Shown: positions 36,283 through 46,098, numbered from the stretch's first letter. The stretch is DNA of 64,000 bases from Burkholderia latens (GCF_001718795.1 NZ_CP013438.1:1364001-1428000), one strand, 5' to 3'. Numbers and translations: made by a program. Notes: generated by a model not told the origin, from the sequence alone.

Positions 36283-38043
36283 TTAGAACTGCGCGGTAAG
36301 CTGAAATCCGAGTGTGACGCGCGCGGTCTCAAATCCGGAAGGTTTATACACGGGGGTGCCCGCGAAAAGATCGTAGCCGTATCCGCCGAACCGAGTCGTG
36401 ACACTGCCCTTGACGCCAATCACTGCACCGGCGAGCTGCGTGCCAACCAAGGCAACCGGCTCTGGCCCCCAGACCCGACCGTAGTCGAGACCAGCATAGG
36501 CCGATAGCCCGGTCTGTGCGATGGGAACCTGCAATTCGTTGCGCCAGTAGAATCCACGCGATCCCGCCAGTAGCGTTTCACCGTCGAATCCCCGCACGGT
36601 ATAACGACTGCCGATCGTGACGCTATCGAGGTATGAAACCGTATTGCCGGTGTACTGACCATGAAACGTCGTCACATATTTGAACGGCCGTGTACCGATG
36701 ACGAACGGTGTCGACAGATTCGCATCGAGCACGACCATCTTGAACCTGTAAGTCTGTCCACCCTCTGCCGCGAACATGCTGTCGGTTGAACCAAGCCATC
36801 CGAGCCCTTGGCGATAGGCAAGCGAACCGTCGAATTGCGACGAGCCGAAATAGTGCCGGTCGTTCAGCCCGAATTCGAGAAAGGTCGCGTTCTGGTGCGA
36901 CGACGGTATCGTCGTACCTTCGATGTAGCTGTCGCCGAAGCGGCGCGTTAGGCGAACCTGCGCACCGAACACATCATTTCGGCTGCGTGACAACACGCGG
37001 TTGAGCTTGAAGTCGACCGTCTTCATGTTGCCGCTGGCAACGAACGTCTGGTTCACGGCGGCGAGCGGTTGAAAGTACGTGCTGGTATAGGCCGACAGGG
37101 TGCCGGTCCAGTAGCCCCAAGGAATCGAGTAGAACGCGTTCCAGCCGTGCGAACCGACGCGCTTGTCGCCGAATTCCAGGTCCTGGTTGAAACCGACGTT
37201 GAAGATGTCGTTCAGGCCCAGCGGGTTGTCTATGCCAAGCGATACGTTGCCTTGCAGTTTGCCGGTCGCGCGCGTGCCCGAATTGTCGATGGACGCAACA
37301 ACGGTCCATGGCTTACCGCGCCTCACGTCGAGCACGACATCACTTTCGCCAGGCATGTCGCCCGGTGCGATCCGCATCGACACATCCTGGCTTGAAACGC
37401 GTTTCATCTGCTCAAGCCCTTGTTCGATGTCGCGCAGGTTCAACACTTCGCCGTCGCGAGTCGGGAATGCGGTCTTCCACGTGCCGCGCAACTTCTCGTC
37501 GGCGAAACGCACGTGGCGGATCACGCCCGGAATCAGGGCGAGCTTCAATGTGCCGGTGGACAAATCTTGCTCAGGCACGAGCACGCGGGTCGTAATGTCG
37601 CCGCGTGCGAGGATGGCTTGCGATAGTCCCTTTACGATCAGGTCGACGCCTTGCTTACCTACGCATTGGCCGGCGTAGTGCGCAAGCCAGTCGCGCGCAA
37701 AGGCGAAGCGGTCCATCGGCAAGGCTGCCGCGCCTTGCGCCTTTGATGCGGCCGGTAGCGAGTCGGGCACGTCGAGCGCGAAATGATCGATTCGAAAGCA
37801 CGGTGTTTCGGTCGGCAATACCGGATAGGCTTCCGGGCGCGGCACGTCCGAGCGCACGCCCGGCGCTTGCACGGTGGCGTCGCGCTGCTGGGCGTCACGG
37901 CGCTGTTGCGCCTGCTGATTCTGCTCGGCGTTCGCGCGAGCAGCTGCTGCCTGGTCGCTCAGAGACGGCGCCTGTTGTGCTTGTGCAGCAAGCGTGATCA
38001 GAGTAGTGATTGGCAAAACCGCCAGCCGTCTGGTCTTTTTCAT
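36283..38043 (-). CDS. bcpB: Two-partner secretion outer-membrane transporter (FhaC/CdiB/BcpB)
   Basis: This 586-residue protein exports the large BcpA exoprotein across the outer membrane. It has a Sec signal (cleavage near AQAQ, about residue 22), a Gln-rich linker, two POTRA domains (about 75-260; the second includes GKPWTVVASIDNSGTRATGK at its end) and a 16-strand barrel ending in FQLTAQF. The conserved loop-6 motif is present as YTVRGFDGE. The frame is intact and full length for ShlB/FhaC proteins, unlike its partner bcpA. Gene order (bcpA, immunity genes, then bcpB) is the Burkholderia bcpAIOB arrangement. Confidence 0.92.
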   Translation of the reverse strand: MKKTRRLAVLPITTLITLAAQAQQAPSLSDQAAAARANAEQNQQAQQRRDAQQRDATVQAPGVRSDVPRPEAYPVLPTETPCFRIDHFALDVPDSLPAASKAQGAAALPMDRFAFARDWLAHYAGQCVGKQGVDLIVKGLSQAILARGDITTRVLVPEQDLSTGTLKLALIPGVIRHVRFADEKLRGTWKTAFPTRDGEVLNLRDIEQGLEQMKRVSSQDVSMRIAPGDMPGESDVVLDVRRGKPWTVVASIDNSGTRATGKLQGNVSLGIDNPLGLNDIFNVGFNQDLEFGDKRVGSHGWNAFYSIPWGYWTGTLSAYTSTYFQPLAAVNQTFVASGNMKTVDFKLNRVLSRSRNDVFGAQVRLTRRFGDSYIEGTTIPSSHQNATFLEFGLNDRHYFGSSQFDGSLAYRQGLGWLGSTDSMFAAEGGQTYRFKMVVLDANLSTPFVIGTRPFKYVTTFHGQYTGNTVSYLDSVTIGSRYTVRGFDGETLLAGSRGFYWRNELQVPIAQTGLSAYAGLDYGRVWGPEPVALVGTQLAGAVIGVKGSVTTRFGGYGYDLFAGTPVYKPSGFETARVTLGFQLTAQF

Positions 38044-38148
38044 TTAATTATGTTTTGAATTGGCGGGAATAGACAACAAACATCCCCGTTATCGATACAA
38101 CACTGATCATCAATCCGCATCGGCGCCTCACCATGACTGAGGTTTAAA

Positions 38149-38566
38149 TCAATTCCCCGAAACTCCGAGCCGCGCATCCTGCCGCAACTTCTCAACCAAT
38201 TGATTCCATACATTCTCGTATAGGGAAAAGAATTCCGCAGCCTGAGAAGCGGCTCTAGCCCGCATCACAACCGTCAGAAAAATCGACAGCCCCTTAGAGT
38301 TCAACGATTCCGTTGAGATAAAGCTCCCCCTCTTCCATAGGATGGTAAACGTCATCCTTAATCCACATGTCGGACGAGTGAAATTGATCACCGATTCGAT
38401 TGACCAAATAATCGAACTGACTCGTAGTCACAGGGACGCGCACTTCTTTAGAAATAACTATCGATCCCGCCATTTTCCTGCTCACCCGACTGAACAAAAT
38501 ACTCACCAGAGAGCCAAGCCCAGCATTTCCAGTACTAAATATTAAGATTGATGCCACATTCCCCAA
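38149..38566 (-). pseudogene. Frameshifted orphan gene, probable old immunity gene
   Basis: Two overlapping frames read as one protein if a single base is removed. The first frame runs to MEEGELYLNGIVEL and stops at a TAA near 38296. The next frame continues KGLSIFLTVVMRARAASQAA, then EFFSLYENVWNQLVEKLRQD. Taking out the T in CTCTAAGGGG joins them as NGIVELKGLSIFLT. The start is either ATG 38473 or TTG 38566, the latter overlapping the preceding gene. Low GC and position in the bcp locus suggest an immunity or accessory gene. No lipoprotein (bcpO) signal is present. The family is not recognised. Confidence 0.6.
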
Positions 38567-38997
38567 TCTCTCAAGTACGCTTTTGACGTGCTCCCTAGTT
38601 GCACATCCATACGCGCCAGAAGGGCATAATGCCCACGAGCTTGCGTATACGGAGACTCCAGCAGGCCCGTTGCAAAGAATGTCTTCAGATCAACGCTCTC
38701 CGACCTCATACCACGCTCGATAGTATCGAAGATATAGGTACGATCCTCGAGGGAATATTCATCGAATCTTTCGGCCACCCTCTTTCCTAACTTCCCGAAG
38801 AGAAGTGTGGGTGGAATATCCTCTCCCCAGTCCTCAACAGCTTCATCTCTAGCCAATCGAATAGATTCTATTTTCATCGAATCGGCAACAAAATCTTTCC
38901 ATGCAATCATCGCTTTTGCCACAACGACACCGAGCTTAGAGGCGCGCAGTAGCCTTTGCGCCTTCCGTGCCCCATCCACCACCATTGGCTTCGACAT
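38542..38997 (-). CDS. Orphan immunity-like protein, perhaps fused to a toxin remnant
   Basis: This 151-residue protein from ATG 38997 is low in GC and rich in charged residues. The part from about residue 30 (MIAWKDFVADSMKIESIRLA) looks like a compact helical immunity protein with a conserved-looking FFATGLLESPYTQ segment. Residues 1-29 continue the frame of a fragment just upstream that resembles the linker before a CdiA toxin tip. The protein may therefore be an immunity gene fused to the relic of its toxin after a deletion; ATG at residue 30 could be the original start. No function can be assigned with certainty. Confidence 0.6.
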   Translation of the reverse strand: MSKPMVVDGARKAQRLLRASKLGVVVAKAMIAWKDFVADSMKIESIRLARDEAVEDWGEDIPPTLLFGKLGKRVAERFDEYSLEDRTYIFDTIERGMRSESVDLKTFFATGLLESPYTQARGHYALLARMDVQLGSTSKAYLRDWGMWHQS

Positions 38998-39102
38998 GCC
39001 CGCAACAAGATCGTCGGCAACCTTCGGAGCGGTCGCATATTAGACAAGACGTTCGAAATTCTGCTGCTGTTTCAGCAACCGGCCATCGCTTGCTCGGGAG
39101 TA
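38998..39102 (-). pseudogene. Relic of a displaced bcpA 3' end
   Basis: Directly after the Imm8-like stop codon the same frame reads YSRASDGRLLKQQQNFERLV, then a TAA at 39040-39042, then YATAPKVADDLVAG running into the next protein. The text resembles the linker that precedes toxin tips in CdiA/BcpA proteins, interrupted by one stop codon. This is the pattern of an orphan toxin-immunity module left behind when a newer one was inserted. The identification is by eye only. Confidence 0.45.
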
Positions 39103-39465
39103 CTATCGGTCCTGATAATCTTCAAACTCCCATGCGCCCATTCGACTCAACTTGGTCGCGATCGTAGCCCAATCGTCGCCGTGGCAAGTTGCGACGTAGC
39201 GTTCAATGAACGCTTTGATGGCATCGTAATCGTAGGCTTCGACAATCAGCATGTGCCTCCCCCACATTGCCCCCTTGATAGCACATTGTGATTTAAGCCA
39301 CTCTGGTGTGCAGACCTCGATGTCGAATGCCTCCGAACCTGCCTCGCCTTGCGGACCGATATAGGCTCGAATCCAAGTACCGAAGTTCGATACATCATCC
39401 GGCAGGTAGTTAATCAGCGTGTCTTCCAGCTGCAAGGAATGCAGCGATTTGATTTCGGCTTTCAT
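39103..39465 (-). CDS. Imm8-like immunity protein, orphaned
   Basis: This 120-residue protein resembles the Imm8 family of polymorphic-toxin immunity proteins: MKAEIKSLHS at the start, YLPDDVSNFGTWIRAYIGP, GSEAFDIEVCTPEWL, and a C-terminal helix with FIERYVATCHGDDWATIATK. Such proteins bind and neutralise the toxin tip of the neighbouring exoprotein. It starts 10 bp after the bcpA stop. In another frame its ATG overlaps the stop of what looks like the original toxin end (ATGA). The toxin itself is missing, so it would protect only against neighbours carrying that toxin. Confidence 0.75.
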   Translation of the reverse strand: MKAEIKSLHSLQLEDTLINYLPDDVSNFGTWIRAYIGPQGEAGSEAFDIEVCTPEWLKSQCAIKGAMWGRHMLIVEAYDYDAIKAFIERYVATCHGDDWATIATKLSRMGAWEFEDYQDR

Positions 39466-39475
39466 GGTGTGATAT

Positions 39476-42400
39476 TCAAGTGTCCGTTGCTAATGGGCCT
39501 ACTACCAGGCGTGAGCTTCGATTCGAAATTAGCCTGCACGCCGATTGCAGGTTCGCGCTGTTGGCGAACATGCCCGGCAACGTGAACGTCAGATCACGAC
39601 CGATGTTGAATTGTGTCTGCGGCGAGGTCGTGAAGTCGCCCTGCAGGTTGATCGTCGCATCGCGCGCCGCGCTGTATGCGCCGCCGCCGAGCAGCGTGGA
39701 AGCCGCTACCGACAGGTCACGCGTTGAGGTGATCGACCCGTTGGTATTCGTCACCGCGCCCGACATCGCGACGTTCACGTCGCCCGTGGCGTTCGCGACG
39801 TTGCCGACCTGTCCTCCGGAGTTGTCCAGCGTATTGCCTTGAATCAGCAGGTTCGCGCCCATCAACTGGCCGCCCTGCGTGTTCGAGATCGAAGCCGCAC
39901 CGATTGTCACGTCGCCCTGACCGGTCATCTGCCCCATGCCGTCGACACCGCCCGCGTGACTGTTCACGATCTGGCTGACGCCTTGAACATTCATCTTGCC
40001 GGTGCCGAAGTCGTGCACCGCGCCATCGGTGTTGTCGATCGACGCGGCCTGAATCGACAGCGTGCTCATATCGCCTGCCGTGCCCGCCTCGATGTGCCCT
40101 TGCTGGTTCGACAGCGCCCCGTTGCTGACGATCGACAGCGCCGCGTTCGAGCGCATCAGCCCCTGAGCGTTGTTCATCGCCCCGGCGATCGTGGCTGCGA
40201 GCCCCAGTTTCGCAGCGATGACGCCGCTACCATTGTCCACACTGCCGGCCTTCACGATGGCCTGTCCGTTGGAGCCGATCGTGCCGCCGATATTTCTCAA
40301 GTACCCCGCACCGTTGCCGGGCATGAGCGTCAGCGTGCCGGTGCCGCCGTGCGTGATGGTGCCCTTCGAGTTGTCCAGAACGGCCGGCGCGAGCGTCAGG
40401 TCCGTGCTGTTCGTCTGGATGACGCCGCCGTTCGAATTGTCGAGCGTGCCAGAGACGGCGAGTGTGGTCGGGCCGCTCTGCCATTGCGAAATGTGGCCGC
40501 TCTGGTTTTTCAGGTTCGCGGCCGTCAACGCAAGCTGATTGGCTTCGATGTCGCCGTTCTGGCTATTGTCGATCGAGCCGGCGACAGTGGCCGTCAGCGT
40601 GGGGGAGACGATCTTGCCGTTCAGATTCGAGAGCGAGGCGCTTTGAATCGTCGTCGCTGCCGTCTTTGAGCCGAGTTCACCGCCGTCGTTGACCAGTGCG
40701 CCACCTGCGGTCACGTCGACGTTGGCGTTCGACGTGAGCTTGCCGCCCAGATTCGTAACCGAGTCGGCGGCGTTGACGCTCAGGCCAGTTTGGCCGGACG
40801 CGGAACCGGCCGAGTTGTCGATCGTCTTGCCTTGCAGGACGGTTCGGCCGTTGCTGGCGATGGAGCCCGCTTTGTTGCTGACGGAGCCTGAAGCGTTGCC
40901 AACCGTCAGCATGCCCGTGCCGACGTGTGTGATCGTACCGCCGTTGTCGTTGATCAGCGCCGCAGGCGTGAGCGACAAGTCCGTGCTGCGCGACTGGATC
41001 AGACCGTTGTTCGAGTTGTCCAGCGTGTCGGTGATCGCGACCGTCATCGGGCCGGTGCCGGTCTGCGTGACCGTACCGCCATGGTTCAGCAGCGTCGAAC
41101 CGTTCAGCGAGACCGACACCGCATTGACCGTGCCTTGGGAGTTGTCCAGCGTCGCGCCGTTCAACACGGCGCTTTGCCCCTCAACCCGGCCGCCAGCATT
41201 CGAAAAATGATTGCCGGCGTCGACGGTGGTGGTCTGTCCGGCGTGCAGCGCGCCATTACCGTTGTCGACGCTCTGGCCAATCACGTGCAGGTTCGCGTCG
41301 GCCGACATCGAGCCGCTGTTCGTGACCGTGTTCCCCTGTACGGTCACGTCGCCCTTGCCGCCGATGACGCCGCCCGGATCGCCGCTCACGTTCGCGCCGG
41401 CCGCGTTCGTGAGTGCGCCGGTTGCAGTCACCGACAGGCCGTCTGCGTTCAGGGAAATCAGCCGGCCTGCCGAATTGTCGACCGATGCGCCAGCAATCGT
41501 TTGCTTGCCCGCGCTTTGAATCAGCCCTGCATTGTTCTGGATCGCACTCCCGCGAATGTCGGCCGTGCTCTGTGAACTGAGCATGCCGTTTTGGTTCGAC
41601 ACGGTGCCGGCCATCTGCACCGACAGTGGACCTTGCGAATTGGCGCGGCCACCCTGATTCGACAGGTTGCCGCCGCCAAGCGTCATACCCGCGCCGCTGG
41701 ACAGATTGCCCCGGTCATTGATGACCGTGCCACTCGCCTGTGCGCTCACGGCGCCCTTGGCGCTGGCGGTCGAGCCAGTCAGGTTCACATCGCCCGCCGT
41801 CGCGGTCAGCGCGAGGTTGCCGTTGGCGGCCGTTGCGCTGTTCGACAGATCGACGCCGCTACCGGTGAAGGTCGCGTTGCCAGCCGCGCTGTTGGTCCCC
41901 GTCGCGGTCAACTGGCCGCTGCTCGTGACGTTCAGATCGCCGCTCGTGCCGACCGTGCTGTCGACGTTGATGCCTGCGCCGAGCGTGCCCGTCGAGTTGA
42001 GACTGCCTACGTTAGCGGTCAGGTTTTGTTGGGCGGTCAGCGCGCCGCTGTTGGTCAGATCAGCAGCGCCAGTGTTGACCGTGACCGATTGCTTGCCATA
42101 CGTGACGCCGCTGTTCTGAATGCCACCCGAGGCCGACAGCGACATGTTGCCGGCCGCATTGGTGTGGCCCGAGAGCACGAGACGACCGTTTGCCTGCAGC
42201 GTCAAATCACCCGCCTGTGCCGCGATGTCGCCCGCGTTCGCAACACCGACTCCATTCTCGGAACTAACGAGAAACACCCTGTTCGCGTACATACCACCGA
42301 GCTGGCTAACATCGATCGCGATGGTGGGCGCGGGGCCGTTGCCCGCGACCGGTGTGGCGTTCAGGCTGTTGTAGTCGATCCGGTTCGATCCGGCGACCAC

Positions 42401-43162
42401 ATTCAGCGTCTTCGCGTAAGCCTTGGCATTAATTTGTACGGCACGGGCCAACAAATCCACCTGATCGACATTGGCCGTGTCGAGTCCCGCGCCGACAACC
42501 GAAATCAGGCCCTGGTTGACGTTGAAACTCGCGAGCGAGCCGTCAGGCCCGAAGTTCGGATTGCCGGTTGTCAGCGTGGCTCTGCTCGTATTGATGAAGC
42601 CACCGCCATCGACGACCAAACCGGCTTGATTCGCGATCACGAGTTGCGCGGCTGCGCCCCCGATCTCGACTTTGCCGCGAATAAAGCTCGGGTTGTTGCT
42701 GTTGACTTGATTGACGATCAGACGCGCCGCGTCGCCGGCCTGGAAATTCGGGTTGCCGCCGATAATGCCGCCCAGTTGAGTCCGGACGTTAATCGGTGAG
42801 TTATTGAGAATAATCCCGGGCTTGGGTACGTCGAACTGGTTGTAAGTGTTCATCGACACGCCCGACGAGCCGGGGCGGTTGATGTTCACCTGTTGAAGTC
42901 CGTTCTGTGTCTGGATCACGGACGGGGCGTGCGCGCCGCCCGCAACAACCTGCGCATTGGCCCATATCGGCATCACACCGGCCGCAACGGGTACGGCGAG
43001 TGCCACATGACGAAGCGTGAAGCTTGCGAATGCGTACGGCGACGGAACGGCGAAACCGATTTCGCCCCGCCCTGCGTTGCCTGACGCACTGGAGGTTTCC
43101 TCCACCGCAACCAACATACCGCGCACGCGGCTGAATACCAGCCGGTAATTGTTTTTATTCGT
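39476..43162 (-). pseudogene. bcpA: bcpA (CdiA/FhaB-type exoprotein), start codon lost and 3' part deleted
   Basis: The frame encodes the N-terminal third of a two-partner-secretion exoprotein: an extended signal region (NKNNYRLVFSRVRG at the front), signal peptide to about ANAQV, the TPS haemagglutination domain (NTYNQFDVPKPGIILNNSPI; GGNPNF) and many 20-residue filamentous repeats (TLDNSNNGLIQ, SIDNSQNGDIE). Intact relatives have some 3000 residues; this one ends after MFANSANLQS with 21 foreign residues. The ancestral ATG at 43162-43160 reads ACG, so translation would need ACG or the GTG at 43126, which removes part of the signal extension. The toxin tip is gone, so contact-dependent inhibition by this gene is very unlikely. 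Confidence 0.85.
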
Positions 43163-43608
43163 GATTTTGGTCTACTCGCGATTCGCCCGATCCGCTCTCC
43201 CGGGTCTCGAACATCGCACGAAATCTAATAGAACAGCGTCAACAAGTGTCAAGCGTTGCCGAGAAGCGACGAATTGTGACGTGCGAAGGCTTCCCCGCCG
43301 CACAACCGGACAGGAGTATGCCGATCGGCAATCTCGCTATTCGAAGCATCGATGGTATTCGCCCCGCGACAATCGGCCGAATATTACCTCATCCGTCATC
43401 TCGAAATTCGCCGGCACAATTTCGAGATCAAATTCGCGCGAGGCCCGTGATCGACCGAAATTTCCATCGAAATTACATTCAAAATAGGTCAGCTATCAGA
43501 CGCGTCTGAAACATCCTCCGTACGACAGCAATTCATTCGTCTCACACTTGCTTACTGCATCGCGCGTGCCGACGACAGCCGTAGTTATTCGTTCAAACAT
43601 ACGCATCA
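43163..43608. other. Intergenic region upstream of bcpA
   Basis: This 446-bp region separates the bcpA start region from the potassium-channel gene, both leftward. It is less GC-rich than the genome, with several ATTTCGA-type motifs near 43420-43470, and should hold the bcpA promoter. A 14-bp palindrome is annotated separately. Confidence 0.45.
43496..43509. promoter_or_regulatory. Perfect 14-bp palindrome upstream of bcpA
   Basis: TCAGACGCGTCTGA is fully self-complementary. It lies about 335 bp before the bcpA start region and about 100 bp after the channel gene, so it could be a regulator site or part of a terminator for the channel gene; no T tract follows on either strand. Confidence 0.4.
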
Positions 43609-44703
43609 TCAAACATCCGCATCCGGAATCCTCGCGGACTGAATCACGACAAGCGTATCCCCCGCCTCGATCCGGCACGGCGGATCCTCATAGAACGAAT
43701 GAATCTTTCCGCAGCGATCGAGCCCGACGACGATCGCCCCCGGCACGACGTTCGTCATGCAGCCGATTTCGTGCGGCAGCGCCTCGCGCTCCAGCAGCGT
43801 CGCGCGTCCGCGCGTCGACAGCATGTCGTTGACGAACGGCACGATGTAGCGACTATGCACCGCATCGGCCAGCAGCAGCGCGCCGATCTTCGTCGACGAC
43901 ACGATCACGTCCGCGCCCGCCTGGCGCAACTGCCGCTGATACAGGTTCTCCTGGATCCGCACGACGATTTTCGTGTCGGGCGCGATGCTGCGCACCGACA
44001 GCGTCAGCAGGATCGCGGTCGGATCGTCGGTCACCGAAATGATCACGGCCTTTGCGGCGCGCACCTGCGCCTGCTGCAGCAGATCCTCGTGCGCGGGATC
44101 GCCGAGCAGCCCGGTCACGCCGAGCGACGTCGCGGCTTCGAGCGCCTGCTGCTGCGCATCGATCACGATGATCGTCGACGGATCGACACCGCTCTCGAGC
44201 AGCTCGCGCACGGCGATCGACCCCGACAGCCCGTAGCCGCACACGACGATGTGATCGGACAGTTGCTTCTGCAGGCGTTTCATGCGGAATTCCTCGATGA
44301 CGCGCTGGATCACGAACTGATACGCCGTGCCCAGGAAGATGAACCAGATGCCGATGCGGATCGGCACGATGAAGAAGGCATCGATCAGGCGCGCCCGCGC
44401 GGTAACGGGCACGATGTCGCCGTAGCCGACCGTCGCGACCGTAACCATCGTGAAGTACACGAGATCGGCGACGCTCATCGGCGTGCTCTTGGTCGAATCG
44501 CGCAGGCCGTCGCGGTCGAGATACAACACCAGAAACGCGAGCATGCACAGCAGCACGACTACGCCGAGGCGAAACAACAACGTGCGCCGCGGCGACGTCG
44601 CGGGCCGTGTGAACAGCGTGCGTGCACGCGGCGCCTGCCAAGGATCGCGCGCACGGCGTAGACGTAAGCGCAACGAGCGGCGCTTGGCGGAAGGCGTGGC
44701 CAA
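43609..44703 (-). CDS. Potassium channel with RCK (TrkA-N/TrkA-C) domains
   Basis: This 364-residue protein has two membrane segments (about residues 42-62 and 103-125) flanking a pore loop with the potassium selectivity filter TVGYGD (91-96). A cytoplasmic RCK domain follows, with the Rossmann motif VVCGYGLSG and acidic strand end IVIDA. The C-terminal TrkA-C domain ends DTLVVIQSARIPDADV. It should be a ligand-gated potassium channel like Kch or MthK in the inner membrane. The start at 44703 precedes an Arg-rich cytoplasmic tail. It is monocistronic. Confidence 0.92.
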   Translation of the reverse strand: MATPSAKRRSLRLRLRRARDPWQAPRARTLFTRPATSPRRTLLFRLGVVVLLCMLAFLVLYLDRDGLRDSTKSTPMSVADLVYFTMVTVATVGYGDIVPVTARARLIDAFFIVPIRIGIWFIFLGTAYQFVIQRVIEEFRMKRLQKQLSDHIVVCGYGLSGSIAVRELLESGVDPSTIIVIDAQQQALEAATSLGVTGLLGDPAHEDLLQQAQVRAAKAVIISVTDDPTAILLTLSVRSIAPDTKIVVRIQENLYQRQLRQAGADVIVSSTKIGALLLADAVHSRYIVPFVNDMLSTRGRATLLEREALPHEIGCMTNVVPGAIVVGLDRCGKIHSFYEDPPCRIEAGDTLVVIQSARIPDADV

Positions 44704-44763
44704 CGGAAATTCTCCTGACGAATGCGGGCTCGATTCTACGGCGCGAACACAGCCGCGCGTGCG

Positions 44764-46098
44764 CTACAGCATGCTGCGCGGCCGCACCATCGTCCCGTCG
44801 ACGAAACGCCGCGCGCGGAACGCCGACAGATCGAGCGACGGCGCGCCCGTATCGACCCATTCGGCCAGCAACCGGCCGACGATCGGCCCCATCGCGAACC
44901 CGTGTCCGCAGAATCCGGTCGCGATCGCGAGCCCGGATGGCGTGCCGGGCGCGTCGATCACCGGGATCCCGTCGGGCAGCACGTCGATCAGGCCCGCCCA
45001 CGCCTCGACGATCTGCGCGTCCTTCAGTGTGGGAAAAATCGCCTTGAGCTTCGCGAGCGCCCGCGGCGCATGCGCCCGATTCGGCTGCGGCTGCGGATCG
45101 CGCGGCTCGATCGGCCCGATGCCGCCGCCGATGCGCATGCACGCATCGCGCCACGCGGCCCCATTCAGACGCAGGCGGAATTTTTCGCGCTGCGACCAGA
45201 ACTCCGGCCAGAACAGGCTCAGGCCGCGCAAATGGCCGAGCGTCAGCTCGACGTCGACTTGCATGTCGTCCGCGAGATTGATCGCGCCGTTCTTGCGTTG
45301 ACGGATCCCGAGGCCGTGCCCCCAGATCGTCGCCGCCGACACTTCGGGCAGCACGTTGGTACGCATGCAGGTGCCGCGCACCGCCTGTTGCGGCAACCGG
45401 ATGCCGACGCCGTCGAGCAGCCGGAAGCTCGTCGCGCCGGCCGCACAGATCACGCGTCGCGTGCGGATGGTGCCGCGTTCGGTCACGACGCCGGCGACCG
45501 CACCGCCGGCCGTTTCGATCGCGGTCACGCCGCAGCCTTCGAAGAAACGTGCGCCCGCTTCGACCGCGCGGGCGGCGAACGCAGCGGCCACACGACGCGG
45601 CTCGGCCTGCCCGTCGGTCGCGGTATACAGCCCGCCGAACGTGCGCGCACTCGTGGACAAGCCGCGCACGCGCTCGTCGATCTCGGCGCGCGACAGCGTA
45701 CGCGTATCGAGGCCGTGCTCGCGCGCGACGGCGAGCCACGCCTGGAACGACGCCCAGTCGTCTTCGTTGTCCGCCATGTAGAGGCAGCCGCCCTGCCGCC
45801 ATTCGAGATCGAAGCCGAGCGCCTGCTCGAGCCCTTCCCAGATCCGCATGCCTGCCATCATCAACGGCACTTCGGCGGATTCGCGGCCCTGCTGGCGCAC
45901 GAAGCCCCATGCGCGCGTGGACTGCTGGCCGGCAATGCGCGACTTGTCGAGGACGACGGCTTTCAGGCCGCGCAGGCCGAGATAGTACGCGGCTGCGCAG
46001 CCCATGATGCCGGCGCCGGCGATCACGATGTCGGCTTCGGCCGGGAACGCCGTACCGGCGTCGGTCAATGCATGATGCAGCGGATAAGTTGTCGTCAT
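44764..46098 (-). CDS. FAD-dependent oxidoreductase (DAO family)
   Basis: This 444-residue protein has the DAO fold. The FAD motif IVIAGAGIMGCAAAYYLGLR lies near residues 24-43, followed by LDKSRIAGQQSTRAWGFVRQ where the flavin attaches or stacks in relatives. The C-terminal segment GLAIATGFCGHGFAMGPIVG is typical of glycine, sarcosine and D-amino-acid oxidases. It should oxidise an amine or amino acid. The ATG at 46098 begins MTTTYPLHHALT; a much longer in-frame extension crosses the divergent promoter region and is rejected. It is divergent from an SOS-controlled gene. Confidence 0.9.
   Translation of the reverse strand: MTTTYPLHHALTDAGTAFPAEADIVIAGAGIMGCAAAYYLGLRGLKAVVLDKSRIAGQQSTRAWGFVRQQGRESAEVPLMMAGMRIWEGLEQALGFDLEWRQGGCLYMADNEDDWASFQAWLAVAREHGLDTRTLSRAEIDERVRGLSTSARTFGGLYTATDGQAEPRRVAAAFAARAVEAGARFFEGCGVTAIETAGGAVAGVVTERGTIRTRRVICAAGATSFRLLDGVGIRLPQQAVRGTCMRTNVLPEVSAATIWGHGLGIRQRKNGAINLADDMQVDVELTLGHLRGLSLFWPEFWSQREKFRLRLNGAAWRDACMRIGGGIGPIEPRDPQPQPNRAHAPRALAKLKAIFPTLKDAQIVEAWAGLIDVLPDGIPVIDAPGTPSGLAIATGFCGHGFAMGPIVGRLLAEWVDTGAPSLDLSAFRARRFVDGTMVRPRSML

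Noticed and set aside
36283..38043. bcpB as another pseudogene
   Set aside because: The frame, signal, POTRA domains, VRGFDGE motif and C-terminal strand are all intact.
38149..38566. Programmed frameshift producing the joined small protein
   Set aside because: No slippery heptamer or downstream structure is evident at the junction, and the locus shows other decay, so a mutation is more likely.
39480..42799. Several long rightward frames opposite bcpA
   Set aside because: They are antisense shadows of the repetitive Asn/Gly/Thr-rich exoprotein and show no domain of their own.
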